Source: Anisakis pegreffii
Lineage: Eukaryota > Nematoda > Chromadorea > Rhabditida > Anisakidae
Assembly (NCBI GenBank): GCA_035041965.1
Contig: JAPYMA010003059.1
Coordinates: 54,164 to 118,163, forward strand
DNA length: 64,000 nucleotides
Reading direction: 5' to 3'
The notes beneath the pieces are model-generated. The model was given only the letters and a program-made list of their open reading frames with translations, was not told the origin of the DNA and made no database searches. Both the position numbers and the translations under genes were made by a program. Positions 1 to 14,222 of the stretch are shown in pieces. How positions within the stretch are numbered: the stretch's first letter is position 1; every line of letters starts with the position of its first letter.

Positions 1-1869
1 AACGCTTCATCATTTTCGTATATATGAGTTTATATTGCGTTGATATTTTCAATTTGAAATATTTTAACGTGATTGTAAAGTTGAGTTTATAGTGCGGCTA
101 CGACGACTGGAAAAGGCTTCATGATGCGGTTGAGTGGAAAGAATGATTGGTTGTTGATACTAAAAAGTGAACTGAGCAGTGCAGATTGAATGTACTTCTA
201 CTGTGGTCAAGAATTTTGCTTTTAAGGCTGTGTCATCATTACTTAAGACTTATTATCACTTTGAATCATTCTGAAGCAGTTCAAGTGAGAAATCGTTTCC
301 AATCATCTCGGCAAACTTAAATTTATTCCTTCCAAAACCATTTACGATTGGGAGCACGTTGAACATCGGCGCCTTGTAATCACTTCTTAATGGCACTAGT
401 GTTTATAAATCACTTAGAGGTGGTAAGAGTCACCCAGTCATTTGTTTAGTTCCATTCGGTAATCTTACTTGCCCAGTAGGCAACCGTTTTTCTTCAATCT
501 CGCGCTACAAAGTATTAGAAAACGAAAGTTTTCATTAACAATGCCGTCGTAAATATGAATTTGCATCAATCAGTATTATTTATTTTCCATTCTGTTTAAC
601 TTAATTGAATAAATGTTGACTCTAAGTAGCACTCATCTATCTACAATCTGTCCATACGAAATTATTCACCTATGTCTGTTTTCTGATAGCGTTTCATGCT
701 TTATATTTTGTCAGAATAATATTGAACCCTTCCAATGACGATATGTGAAAATCCGCTAATGGTCATTATTTGTATTGTCAGACGCCAGAAACTTTGTATA
801 TTTGTTAGTTCCGCTCATTTGCTTGTGACTTTACTGTAAAATAAATGCTTTAGTGTGATGTTTATAAACCAAGGTGGTTTTGTTGTAGCATTTGTAGCCA
901 CTTTATTTTCTGATGTTTGTAGAGCACATTTTATTTGTTTTTAATTTATGTCTACTTTTTATGTATGTCATTTTAGTTAAAAAGTTGTACGTTTATTTAT
1001 AATTTTGATATTGTTCATCGTCTCTGTTGCTAAACCATTATCGCTAGCATTAAGTGTGTGCCAATTGCTGGTCTTCGCAGTCTCGTCAGTTCTTCGTATG
1101 GATTGAATGATTCTTTCCACAAATCATTAATAATTGTAATTTGAAACTCGAATGTTAATGATTAAAAAGTTGCTTTTCGTTGTTTCACATTCGTGGATCA
1201 TTCGACAGACTTTTGAAATTAATGTTTAAATGCTAATAGCCTTTTTGTCTATGAACTCAGCAACGAATGAAACAAGCTAAGTTGGATGGGGCTAGTAACC
1301 GATTTGTTGCTAAGTTTTTTCCACCGCGACTGGCTGTTTTTGTTGGTTCTTTTGTAAGCAGTGCACATCAAGAATTTCATATAGGTGATTAATCAAGATG
1401 TCGATCGACCCGTCCAATCATAATATTGCGATCGCTCCCATGTAGTGCAAATCTAAGTGATTATAGTTTGGCACTTTTTGAATGCACGACATTTCCGCAA
1501 ACAAACCTAGAGTTGAGCAGTACAAAAAGTTCAAATCATCTAAAAGTATGACGAATGGGCAAAAATGATTTAAGAAAGTGAAGCGAAAAAAAGGATGTGA
1601 AGAAAGAAATTCATTTCGAAAAAAAAAACCGCGATGATGAAGGTGAGATGTACTGGAGGATGCAATTGTAGAGATAATAGTGAATAAGGTTCATTTACAA
1701 CACTGATACGAGGTACTCAATTTGGAAGTTCGTTCACAGAATCACAAGAATTTGGTTCTTGATTTTGATGACATGCTTTTTGTTCAAGATCTTTCTGAAA
1801 GAGGTTCTTATCACGCTGGCTTTTTTGAATCTTTTAAAAAATGATATTCACATAAGATATGAATATACA

Positions 1870-2180
1870 CATGCGCATTTAGCTCTTGAACTTCGTGCTC
1901 TCCTATGTGGATGTGTGGCAAACTGTATCCCTTTCCCTCCCCTTACCCACCCCGAAATCCTACACGATCGCCGTTTCCCTCTCCCTTTGATAATGCAATA
2001 AGTTGATCCAGTGATCAAGAAGTCCTCTGCCAATGCTACTCAATAACACTTCCTTGCCATCAAATAATCATCTTGAAAACTATTGCACAAACATGAAACC
2101 AATCAATGATAATCACTTAGTCAACACCTTCGAGCCTCCCCTACCACTCAAATTCCCCCAAGGACAATTTCCTTCTCTAT
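1870..2180 (+). repeat. Dispersed repeat, copy 1 (diverged)
   Basis: This segment resembles 8400-8750 in the same orientation. Shared stretches occur in the same order: a CTTCGTGCTCTC-like block, a CCCTCC-rich block, a TTCCTTG..ATCAAAT block followed by TTGAAAAC, and a CCCC..AAATT block followed by CCAAGGA. Divergence is high, so this is an old interspersed repeat; the family is unknown. Confidence 0.45.
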
Positions 2181-4227
2181 AAGAACCTCTGACATGAAAT
2201 AAATACCGCCGTATGTATGTTTTAGAATGTTATTATATACAAAGCTAGGTATAAGTTTATATTCTAGCTCAAATGAATGCGGCCACGTACCCAATAGTTG
2301 GTGAGATAGATATTCGTACGTGTTTATAACATTTATGATCCGAAACAACAAGACAAGGTCAATTATACAACATTCATCATTTTACAATTTATTCTTTCAT
2401 AAAAACTTACTGATTCAGAGCTTTATTATGTTCTATTATAAGTGTCAAGACAATAGCGGTTCGTCAACGAAAACAATTACTTTCTCAGCATTTTGCTCTA
2501 TCTAGATCTATTAATTGTTCGTGTCATAAAATTTATGGTGAACGTTGCTTGTTATCATTTGTGTTATTGTTATTATCACTCTTTTAGGTGTGTTGTTGTT
2601 AGTTTCTTTATTGTTATTACAATTAATAATCATTTTTAAACAACTGATTATACGCAATACGCACTTACAGTCGCGAAATTTGGTTTTTTTCTTTAATGCA
2701 CGCCAACAGCATTTTGCTTCGCTTCGTTTATAGCTGTGCGATTTGTACATAAGTCCGAAATGTAGTTTTGATTTGAATGGTTGATTGGACTGTTGCAGAG
2801 GATAGAGTTGATCGAAGACTGCAAAATTTGTATGCACTCAATAAGAAGGATCACCATTTGCTGATGACCTGTGTATTTCTATGCATAGTAAGGATGGTAT
2901 GCATAGTAAATAGTAAGGAAAATCAATTCTTCATCACATAGCAATCACCACTAAATTGCTTCTTAGACACCGATATTAATAGTTCTTAAGTGACATATAA
3001 TATCATTTGTGTTATCACTTCATCACACACTACAAATGTGTTGTGCTCTTGTAACGCGTTTCATCTTCAGGACTTTTATAAATTGCTGTTTCAAGCAACA
3101 TTTTCATGAATTTGGCTGAATAGTAGCGTTTGTTGATTTATCTCTTTTACAGATTACATTCAGTGTTCAGACCTATTTAAAGCACAGTTGACTGGTTGGA
3201 ACAGATACAATTTCTTTTTCAACTTGATTCTTCTTGCATTTCGTTGGTCCACTGAGAAAATTCAACAATATTGTTTCATGCTTTAATTTCAACGGTGATA
3301 ACAGAGAAGCATTAATGATGACAATACATATTTATGAAGATATTGTAAATGTTTGTATAGCACTAATCATAGAAATTAACACGAGAAGTAGTCTGCTTAG
3401 CACGAACACGTTTATGAAAGCTATCAGCGCAATTCTGAATGTGTATAAAAGTGCGTGTATAAATCACATGTCGTGTAAACGAACATACGAACATTTGATG
3501 TAATAATCGTGATGATGTCTTTAATGAATCGATTAACAGATTGATGAGTGGAACAGTCAGTTTATGAATGCATCCGAAGTTTTTGTGACGTTAGAAGAAA
3601 ACTTTGAAATGTGCAATTGAAAATTTGATGTTATTTCAATAGTAATCGATAATTTCAGTGAATTGAAGTATTTTAACATGTCAGTTGTGGCAAAATTCAG
3701 TTCGTTTTCAATTTAACCGTCGACTAACGTCACAGAAACGAAATGCTCACGAATGATACGTTATTATTTGGCTGTGTTCATTTTTGTTTCATATAAGGTC
3801 GATGCTAATACAGTGCAAGTACCTCTATGCGATTCTAGTTGATTTGTTGATAATGACGTTGATAAGTGCATTACGTTCGTGAATATTGCGTTTGTGATGG
3901 CAGATGGATTCACGATTTAAACTGAAGATCATCGATCATTTGCACACATTCGCACACAACTTTGTTTCGGGAGTGGGGAACTCCGGGACTTCAGTCAAAT
4001 TCTGATGCAGAATCATCAGCAAAAAGATTCATCAATAAGACTGTTTATAATTTTCAGGATATCATTTATCCTTCTACCTTCCCCCAGCCTCTGAAGTAAA
4101 CCGTTGAACAATCGACATATGAAGGTATAGGGGGCTGAATCCTCAAATTGTTGATGTGGTAGCTTTTAGCAGTCAGTTTCAGTTGTTATTTCATGTAGTC
4201 AGTAAAATCAAAAATAATAGCAGCAGC

Positions 4228-4243
4228 AATAATAATGATGATG

Positions 4244-4300
<57 letters not shown>

Positions 4301-4320
4301 GCAATAATAATAATAATAAT
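4228..4320. repeat. (AAT)n microsatellite
   Basis: About 90 bp of AAT/ATT trinucleotides, preceded by a short CAGCAG/GATGATG variant stretch. The long Leu-rich frame on the minus strand across it is a translation artefact of the repeat. Confidence 0.95.
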
Positions 4321-7300
4321 GAACAGAAATAGTTAAAGTGTATTTGTGTTATTCGCACGTGTATTATTCCATCAAAACCTATCGACGAAAAACTATTCAA
4401 CTGCCTACTTTCATCACTTTTCATTTTTTACGAGACAGTCTGAAATGCGCCTGTTCATGGGTTTGTTGATTGGTTTATCCGAACAATATATTGTTTGCTC
4501 ACCTCTTCAAGACTGAGTGCAAAACGTATAATTACCTCTTGAAAGTGTAGGAGCACACACTTCTTTAAAACAGTATTCACTACTTTGTTTTGCTCTTTTT
4601 GGGTCCTTTATGATGCGAACTGTTTTACATAAAATCACTGTATCAGGAGAGTGCACATTGATCATTCGAATGTGTCATCGTGATAGTGTAAGATGAACTC
4701 GCGAATTAACTTTTTGAAAACATTCATTGCATAATATTAATTTTTATTTCTCATTTGCACTGATATAATTTTGTTCATTTGATTTGAAACTTCTCAAATT
4801 GATATCTGTATTCCATGGAAAGTTAATGATCAGTCAAATTAATCATCGACGTAAAAACGTTTGCTTGAAATGTGTTCATAAACTGAAGAATCCGTCAAGA
4901 TAAACCTTTTAACGAGTTATTCTCTATCTATCATTCAATGAAAATCAATCGAAAAAAACTAAACCATGTTTTGTATGTGCACCAGTTATCAGCAATTAAA
5001 GTAGTAACGTTATTTGTTTGTTCATTTACTCCTAGTAATTTTTATTGTCTGCATTGTTTCACAGATAGTTTAGAAAGTTATCAATAGTAAAAGTGTAAGC
5101 CGTAAAGATTGCTAAGCATTTCTCAATCAATTTTATCGAACCACTTTAACAGGTTTATTGCTACTCACATATCCGTGTATTGATCGCGTCTCATAATTAC
5201 ATGTCATACAAACGCTTACCCTTCTTCATTAACTGCCTCTTCTCATTATTCCGAATTTGTGGTCTAAGTCGTTGATATTTTTTTCACATCTTCAACTGCC
5301 TAGGTGTTTTTGCAAATCTAACTTTCAAAATTATTCAGTGATGCTGGTCACGCATGTTTCACGTAACTTTTTCAATCTGATGCAACAAATTCCAGTACTC
5401 GTCTCTCATCGGTTCATATCACATGTGAATTTATGTAACACTCTATTTGCTTACAACCTCTTTATAGTAGTAGTAATTGTACTGTACAGAATTTGTCACG
5501 AACATCAAATAAAATTTAATTGTTTATTCAAAAAGAATTTGAAAACTCAATTGTTAGATTGCTACTGTTTTGAACGGCTCAATGCGCTTTCATAATGCAA
5601 AAACACATGTAATATAAGCCATAGATCAATCAGAAACGCAATATCGTATGTTAATATATGCGTTTTGCATGTAGCATATTTATGCGTACTTTGGCAAGAG
5701 TTTGGGTTGCTGAGTAATGTAATGATAACAAGCTCGCACTCAATGAGTTTTAACCTCATTCTGTTGCAGTGATTTAGCCTAAAACGTTATTGATCGTAGT
5801 AGTCACCTGTGCTGTGTGTGTTTAGCCGATCTATTGTTTATTATTAATTCAGTCAATTTTCTTGCACATACAACACTCTTATTCATTTATTGTTTAATTT
5901 GTTTTCTTCACTTGCTTTTGATCATTTCATTTTCTTTTATGGAGCCATAAAATTCAGCTATGAAATTCATCTCTTTAAAACATTTATTTATTTCATAGTT
6001 TCAAAAAAAAATGAAACGGACAGGAGTAGTAACAACATACGTCTGTAAATAAGTTGGTTAAGAATGATTAAGAAATGCATTCATTTCAGTTCCTGATTGT
6101 GGATTCAATTCCTATTGCCTTGATTTTACGAATTAAAGAAGTAGTTGTCGTTCAGTGCTGTTTCGAACAATCATGCACTGAACGAATGAAAAAGATTCGT
6201 TCAGTTACATCTCTTTAGGCGTATTCTAGTGGTCCATTTCATATTATAATTAGCAGAATCTTAGTGGGTGATCTGGCTGTTGAGTATTGTCTTGTTTTTT
6301 GTCGATGGAGGAAGGATAGAGGAGAGAAGAAGATGGCGATAATCATTCTTAGATGAGTGGTAAATTAGATTTGACAAATGCTGAATAATGCACTCACTCA
6401 AAAATTGAGTGTGAACTATTTTGAGACCGTATTCGGAATGAAGTTGATCTGAATGAATATTCCACCATTCTATTGAACTGCAATCATGCAAGTAGTTTGT
6501 AAATTGAACAAACTAAATTGACATAATCACTGATGATTGCATTGTGAGAATGTAATTAGTCGAGATGATGAAATGTGTTCTGAAGAGAAGATGAAAATGG
6601 AAATGACCGTAGCGAAAAAATATTCGCCATAATTAAATGATTCAGCTACATCCCTCCAGATTTAATGTAGTGCTCTACATATGTCATGAAATGTGCGATT
6701 TATGTGCAAAAGAGTATACAACAAATTCAACTGATAATTGAGTTTTACTCAAACAGTTGGCGCACGTTCTAACACTACAACTGGAGCACATTCAACGATT
6801 CGCTGAATTGATTACGTTTGTACGTAGCTTGAAACTCATTTCTGTTAAATTGTTCGCAATTATTCGTCATTTTATGTGCAGATATCAAAGAATTTAACGG
6901 ACACAGAGGATGTAATAAGATCTGAAAGTTTAAATTCTTTCACAGTGTCGTGTTGTTAATCAAGTTCATTCATTCCTGCTGATTTTCAATTATATGAATG
7001 TTTCTTTCTTATTCAAATTCCGTCGAGAAATGTCTCGTTGTTAGGCAGTTATTAACAGAGTGAAGTGAAGAAGGATGTTCAATTGACGACGAACGATAAT
7101 GGGAAGAAAACATAAAATGAGACGAAACAATGAAAGAAACGTTTATCGATTAAAAATCAACAAAATTTCCGAGAACTGTAAACAATTTGTATAGCACTCG
7201 TCACCGATGTATTATCACGGCACGTGAGTCCTTCCACTTTCAAAAGACATCTTTTATGTACAATAACATTGACAATGTTCATCCATCATCAGTTGATATC

Positions 7301-8399
7301 TATGCTGCTTTTTTCATCTGCTTATGAGATGGTGCTTTCATATATCACCCTCAATCGTTCCAGTCGATTATAAATTGACTCCACTCTTGTCATTAAATCT
7401 TAAAATTCAATTTTTGACTTCAGCAAAACTTGTTTTTCTAATTATTGGATCAAATATCGCATTTCACAATTAACTTAACTCTCGCAGAATGGTGATGTGA
7501 AATCAATAATCCAAAATGAACAACAGATTTTTGGGAATATTACTGTCTTTTTGGTAAAATTTAGAGCATAATATCGCGTACAAAATTTTGCAGTATGAAC
7601 ACTCGTTTTATGCTGAAGGAAAAAAAGGACGAGATGTGCTTTCATGAAATTTCAATATGTTTTGAATTTGAATCATTCACAGGAATACTGAAGAAATGAA
7701 ATTCAGCTTGGCAGCAACATTCTGAAAACATTCACTCGTATATTTTCCTCTTGAACTTTATATAGATTTGGGTCTTGATAAATTGATAATACGATTAAGT
7801 GATATATCTACCTTCGTTTCGGTGGATACTGAAATGTGAATTGACTGAAGACCAAATGAATATGACTTCAGCAAATCTAAAAATTGTTCTTCCAGCAGTT
7901 GGATCGTTAATAAAAATTTATTAGTTTCGTTACTATTGAGCAAAGTTCATCTGCACTTACAGCCTCGCTCATTTCAACTCTTTTATTTATGCAGTGATAA
8001 TCTCATGACGACGTGACAACTGCAACGAAGTGATGGTTCAAAGATATTGCAGTGCAATATTTTGTTCGAATAACTGATTCGTGCGAAATATTTCACATAC
8101 TGATTCTTTATCAGTCAATTTCTGATGTTTCATTCCATTTTATAATTTAATGATGCAGTCAAATGAACAATCTTGAAAGCTTGATCATCAACTGTTGTTG
8201 TTGGTGTTACTGTCGTCGTAATCATAATTCCTATTACTGATTATTCAGTTCCACAAATCAAACTCGTTATTCCAATGATAATTCAGCGAAATTTAAGGAA
8301 TTCGAAAAATTTTTTTTAGCAAGAATAGCCATTACTTCGTTTCTTATCTCAGCATTTGAAATTTAGTTGAATAATGTTCGAACAGATCATGGTTCTCAC

Positions 8400-8750
8400 G
8401 TTCTTGCGCTCCGTGCTCTCATATGGCAGTATAGCGATCCGCTATTCTTCCCTCCAACAATTTAAATGACCCTCATTCAACCCTCCCCCGACAATTCATT
8501 ACCTCTTAGCGACAGATCAGATGACAGTTGGGCAATTAATCAATTGATCAACAAATTTGCCGTAAATAATACATCAAACGAATCAATTCCTTGTTATCAA
8601 ATGAGCATTTTGAAAACATCATTGAACAAACAGAATTATGAAAAAGTCAACAATGATTGATCTTTGTTGAATCAATCAACAATTGGTAGCCCGCTAAATT
8701 CCCCCTAGCCCATTAAATTATCCAAAGGAAATTCCCCACCCCCTTCTCTT
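8400..8750 (+). repeat. Dispersed repeat, copy 2 (diverged)
   Basis: Second copy of the repeat at about 1870-2180. It lies about 330 bp upstream of the hexokinase start. A 64-codon open frame inside it (8466-8660) has no counterpart in the other copy and is not treated as a gene. Confidence 0.45.
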
Positions 8751-9074
8751 ATGGGAGCCAGTGGTGTAGATTTCGGAAGTTTCGTTCTCTTAAAAATTAT
8801 AACTGAGGCTGATTTGTGTCATTAAGTTGGACAATTCTGAGAGAGTAATTGATAAAGAAGGAAGTTACGCTCCTCTGAAATGGAAAAACAATAGTATTGG
8901 TGAAAGGATCATTTCAATTTAGCATTTCACATTTATGTATTGTCATAAATTGAATGGCATCATTTGTGTAATGATGTGGTGTTATGGAGAAAGTAATCGA
9001 TGCAGAAATGTCATACCGATCGAAAACAGAAATGAGTAGTAAACTGATGATGGAGTTCAATTGAAGCAGTGGTG

Positions 9075-12000
9075 ATGCTAGGAGTAATTTCTCTGGCCAG
9101 TTCGATAGGACAATGGCTCGAAACAACACCGCAACGACGTCCAGCCCTCTTTGCGAGGCAAAAGACGGTGCAAGATATCTACGAAGATATCGACAAAATG
9201 ACTGGCAAAGGAACACAAATGGCACAAGAAGAAGTCATTTCGGTATGAATAGCACTACAAATGCTCATTTAGTCACAGTTGTGAAAGTTATGCAAAAAAA
9301 GCGGCAAATAAAACAGGCATTTCGGATGCAGTCGTTGAAATGTTTCTATCGAAAATTTTAAAAATTGATTATGAGTTACGTACCATTTTATAGCTGGAAT
9401 CGGTTATGGCTGAGTTTAAATTACCAAATAGCACACTACGTCGAATGATGGAACATATGTCGAAAAATATGGATAGAGGCTTGAAAGGTGGTCTTGCAAT
9501 GAGTACCATCTCAATGTTACCCTCGTTTGTGCCTGAACTTCCTGACGGAACAGGTACGTTATTGTTGGACATAATGAAAGAAATTCAAACGAATGTAGAA
9601 TATCAATTTATTTACTGTATTAAGTCGTATTTAGAGTGATTGATTTTGTTCTCGTTTTGATGTGAATTACTACAGAGGAAGGAACATTTATTGCTATGGA
9701 CTTGGGTGGTACAAACTTACGTGTTATGTTAATGAAGATTACACCTGGAGAGCCGTTAACAGCAGAACAGTTTAATACACGTATTCCAAACTGGGCGATG
9801 CATGGTACTGGTGAACAGGTTCATAATTTTCTAACGGTCTTTATTCGTTGACGGTTTTTATCTTCATAATGATATGTTCGCTCTTATGTCAAGATTTGCA
9901 AAAATGAGATTGTTATTTTGTGGCGATCTAATTGAATGATCAGCTAACTGAATGACTATTGAGACTTGAATAATGTCTATTTTTCAGCTCTTTGACTTCA
10001 TTGCGAATTGTTTAGCTGGTTTTTTAATTGAAAAGGGAATTGATCAAGCTGGGCTTCCTCTTGGATTTACGTTCTCTTATCCTTGCGATCAAACGGGTTT
10101 ACGTTCAGCACGATTGCTGCGGTATAAATGACTATCTTCTTTTGACCTCATATTTGTAAAAATGCTATTGACTTCTATTTGCACATTAATAAAAGCTTCG
10201 TTTACTTCTAATCATATGAAATATGTGGCATTAACCTGTACAAAATTCAGGTGGACTAAAGGATTTGAGGCTACAGGTGTAGTTGGCGAAGACGTTGTAC
10301 AGCTGTTGGAAAAAGCGATTGCTAAAAATGGAGTAAGATTCTGTATTGATTTTAAACAAAACTTTTACACTGCGCAATTCTTCCGGAGCGTTGTGAAATA
10401 TTTCGTCTAAAATGAATTTTCAAAAACTGAATTTATAAATTAATTGGATATAATTTATTTTGCTTCACTATATGTTATTGTCGTTGGGGAAAAAAGGACT
10501 TTCGGCATTGAGAAACAGGGGAGAGTGAGGAAGAATAGAACTAGGGAGTACTCAGTATGAAATCAATTTTTTTGTGGAGAGCAGGTTTCAACAATAAAAG
10601 TAACGGTCAGGGAATTACTCCCCATTCTAGTCCTCGTAATATCGTTCACGTATCCATTTTGATAACATCGCCGGTATAATAGAATAACGTCAATTTCGGG
10701 GATCGATGCATCAATCAATTTTAACAAGCTTTTCGTTGATCGATAAGTAATGCATCCCAATCAATTCAATTCCAGTGTAGTGTTACAGGAATGTATAGAT
10801 TTCATTGAACGAAATACACTTCGTGAAAACAATATTAATGTGAAAAATTGATTCCAAGGTTAACCAATGAAACGTGTTCACCTGTCAAAATGATTATTTG
10901 ATTAACTGATTGCTACATGTCCAATGATTTTATTCACAAATGAATTTCCGAATTAAAATTGTTTTCTGAATTTTCGAAGAAATATTAGCATGAATAAAAA
11001 TGATAAGATATTTTAGAAGATAAAAGTGGAAGTTGTAGCACTAATAAACGATACTGTTGGAACGATGGTTGCCGCAGCTCACGAAGCTGGTGGAGTGTGT
11101 CATGTTGGTGCTATTATAGGTACACTACACATATTATCTATAAACGCAACCGTTCCATATCTCTCGTTATATGATAAGACACAAATGATTTGAATTGCTA
11201 GTTTTTGAACCATTTCTTAAAACAAATGTAGTTTTCACGATTTGTAAGCAGAGAGAAAATGTAACTTGAACCAGAGCCGATCGTTAGCTTTTGCGTGCGT
11301 GCATACTCGCTTAGGTCGTGAGGCTTGGGTATGGGTGGTTGGTTCTCTTCGGTGAACATATCTTTCACTAGAAAGTCTCTAAAGGGAAGTGAACGGAAGC
11401 AAGCATTGCTGAAGGCATCCATCCTTCAGGGTAGTGCCTTCAGCACGATTTACTATAAATTCAATTAGAAAATCCTCGTTTGAAACTGCTTTTAGCGACG
11501 ATATTTCGTCCATCATTGCATTTCAAAACGTTCTCGGTGGCCCTTTAGTCGTCAAAATACTCAGATGATCTTTCTCCTTAAGTTACAATCCTCCTGAATG
11601 TAAAATTCGATTGAACATATATTTTGCATTCAGCAACTGGAACGAACGCATCATATATGGAAGATTGTTCGAAAATAACACAGGGTCTTTCAACAGCCAC
11701 TGAGCCATATCCATATCCACAAATGATCATTGATACCGAATGGGGTGGTTTCGGTGATCGTAATGAAGCAGAATATATTCTAACGCAATACGATAAGCTC
11801 ATTGATAGCAGATCCGAACATCCTGGAGTTAATGTGTTGGTTGATTCAATTCATGTCGCTATATTCGATTCACGCAATAATATTCAACTAGTGAGCAACA
11901 AACCACTGCTGTTACCTTCTTATCGGAAACTGTATCTTACATTGCGTATAGTATGACAGTTCACATCAAACCTCAAAGATCCATTTCATGAACATTTTCT

Positions 12001-13933
12001 GAAGAATATTTACCTCGTATCGAAAATCTGTTACTGAGATATTATAAATTTATGCTCATTATCAAATATGGAAATGATCGATGTATAAGTGCAATTCAGT
12101 TTTGACAAATTAGTCGCTGGTAGATGCATGGGCGAATTAGTGCGGATGGTACTCGAAAAATTAACGCGAAGTGGAGTGCTTTTTGGTGGAAGAGGATCTG
12201 AGCCTCTTTTCACGCGAGACCAATTCCCAACCAAATATATTTCTGAAATCCTCAGGTTTCTTTTCACAGTTTTTAATAATTATATTCGTGAGATGTTGTA
12301 ACTTCATATTCAGCGTCATCATATTTGAATTTTGTTCTCATTTAAATAAGCTAATTCATTTAAAAGTTAGAATTTTTTAACATCTTCCTCAAGGATTTAT
12401 GAAAAAATTCATTCAATGTGGAAATATACAAAATACGTGGCAAAAAATATCCAGTAGCTAATTTACTAGTCCATTATCAATGTCCACTCACTATTCTCTT
12501 ACCTTTAAAAAAACTCATTATCTCACATTTTTGTACTTATTAAAGAATGTGATATATATCGAATGATACTATACAACAAATAAAAATTTTAAGTGATGAA
12601 GGTGGATCCTATCAAAATACAAGGCAAATCATGGGTGAATTGGGCATTGAACAGTACACATTCAGTGATATGCTATTGTTTCGTGAAGTTTGCATTGTTG
12701 TATCACGCCGTTCTGCGAATCTTGGCGCTGCAGGTGAATGAATAACCAGTGATTCGTTCATCGCTTGTAATCGTTAAATTTATGAACTAAATATTTCATT
12801 AAATATGCATTCAAGGTTTTTTCAATAATTCACTCAGATCGAATTTCAAGGAATGAATGAATACATCCATTGAGAAATTAAAACGAGAATCTGATTGAAT
12901 GCATTCCAATTACAGCGATTGCGTGTCTGTTAAATCGTATACGAAAGCCTGATATGATTGTGGGTATTGATGGCAGTACGTACAAGTATCATCCATTCTT
13001 TGATTTTTGGGTCAATGAGAAGCTCAGAGAGCTTGTTGATCCATCGATAAAGGTAACTGTTCATTTGAAGGCTAGTTGAGTGCCGTAAAGATAAAAAATA
13101 ACCGATCTTTTAGTATATTTTATCTCAAAACATCTTTGTTGTTCAATCGTTGGAATATTTCTTATATTTTGTCTTTTCTTTTTCAAGCGCTTGTTGTCAT
13201 TTGCACATCATCAATCACCAAACTGAAATTCTCTAATAATAGCAATTTGATGAAATATGATGATAATGGCCTTGAATTTGCGTATTTCAATTTTTTGGAT
13301 TCATCAAATTTTTTGCCAACACACGTTTTTGGATTCATCTTTTACGACCCTAATATTATCGAATATGCATTTAGATAATTTGAAATTCTGTATTCTCCGC
13401 TAATTAGAAACATTCTTGAGGAGGTCACTAATAAAGTTTCACTCGTGGTTTTGGTAATATTTTTAGATCCCTTGATTGTGAATCCTTTCGAGTACAACAT
13501 CAAACTTTTTCTTTACGTTCATATTCGTTATATGCTCGAATGGTGCTAGTTCTGTTGAATGATTCGAATTTCAAACATGAGTTCAGGTGAAACTGCTGAA
13601 TTCATGCAGAACATTGTTATAGTAAACTTCTAAAAGTTCTCTTCATGGAAAGTTCAAATAAAATCAATTCAAAACAACTGGATTGATTTGCAGTTCAGAG
13701 TGATTCAAACGGGTGATGGTAGTGGTAAGGGTGCAGCACTGATAACTGCGATAGTGTCACGACTCAAACGAAGAAAGCAGTTGGAAGAGGCACGAACAAC
13801 GAATCAAACACAAAATGTTTCAGTGAAAAGCGAATCAGAAGAATGCTTTAATGACGACAAATTCGAGAACAATGACGAGATACGGCTGAACGAAATCGGA
13901 ATCGAACAAGTTGTTGAGCAGCCTTCTTCGTAA
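9075..13933 (+). CDS. hxk: Hexokinase (11 exons)
   Basis: ATP-dependent hexose phosphorylation in the cytosol, first step of glycolysis. Exons: 9075-9242, 9394-9553, 9676-9818, 9988-10121, 10251-10332, 11017-11119, 11634-11835, 12100-12255, 12594-12733, 12916-13052, 13694-13933; the joined frame is open and gives 554 residues. Visible landmarks: MDLGGTNLRV phosphate loop (about residues 117-126), LGFTFSYPCDQ, catalytic Asp in NDTVGTM (about 241), GTNASYME, EWGGFGD, GSTYKYHP and a GDGSGKGAAL adenosine motif. It is a single hexokinase unit of the 50-kDa type, not the duplicated vertebrate form. The C-terminus adds about 55 polar, acidic residues beyond the fold. The start at 9075 (MLGVISLASSIGQWLE) is the first Met in frame; an upstream spliced exon cannot be excluded. 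Introns 3, 7 and 8 have T at donor position +3. Confidence 0.93.
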
Positions 13934-14015
13934 TGCTCATGTATCGTTGAACATTTTCAACCTTTTTCAGGTGCGGCGTTCGTTTAAATAGATAATTTGT
14001 TTAGTGATTGTATTC

Positions 14016-14205
14016 TAGTGATGGGGTCCAAGCGAAATTTCGTTCGGTCGGGATCCGACCGAGTTGGCATTTCGTTATTCCGATAGTCGGAATTCCGACC
14101 GAGTTGGCATTTCGCCGTTCCGACAGTCGGAATTCCGACCGAGTTGGCATTTCGCCGTTCCGATAGTCGGAATTCCGACCGACTGTCGGTCGGATCCCAT
14201 CACTA
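14016..14205. mobile_element. hAT-type MITE with internal 3 x 40 bp tandem repeat
   Basis: A 190-bp element bounded by inverted ends TAGTGATGGG..CCCATCACTA. It is flanked by an 8-bp near-perfect target duplication, TTGTATTC (14008-14015) and TTGTATAC (14206-14213), which fits the hAT site pattern nTnnnnAn. Inside are three consecutive 40-bp units (14061-14100, 14101-14140, 14141-14180) carrying the palindrome GGTCGGAATTCCGACC-like core. It lies 82 bp after the hexokinase stop and before the nearest AATAAA (14217-14222), so it may be part of that 3' UTR. Confidence 0.8.
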
Positions 14206-14216
14206 TTGTATACTCA

Positions 14217-14222
14217 AATAAA
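14217..14222 (+). terminator. Candidate poly(A) signal for hexokinase
   Basis: First AATAAA downstream of the hexokinase stop (13933). The 190-bp hAT MITE sits between stop and signal. Inferred from sequence only. Confidence 0.45.

Larger units (their letters stand above)
1..9074. other. Non-coding upstream region, no gene supported
   Basis: I see no convincing exon chain on either strand. Open frames are short, low in complexity and lack family signatures. The stretch holds an AAT microsatellite (about 4228-4320), an imperfect fold-back around 4068-4135, and two diverged copies of one dispersed repeat (about 1870-2180 and 8400-8750). Regulatory sequence for the hexokinase gene that starts at 9075 could lie here, but nothing specific can be pointed to. 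Confidence 0.5.

Noticed and set aside
4191..4424. Poly-Leu frame on the minus strand
   Set aside because: Translation of an AAT microsatellite.
9113..9361. Open frame starting MARNNTATTSS at the hexokinase 5' end
   Set aside because: It is in the wrong phase; the overlapping frame from 9075 splices in frame to the next hexokinase exon.
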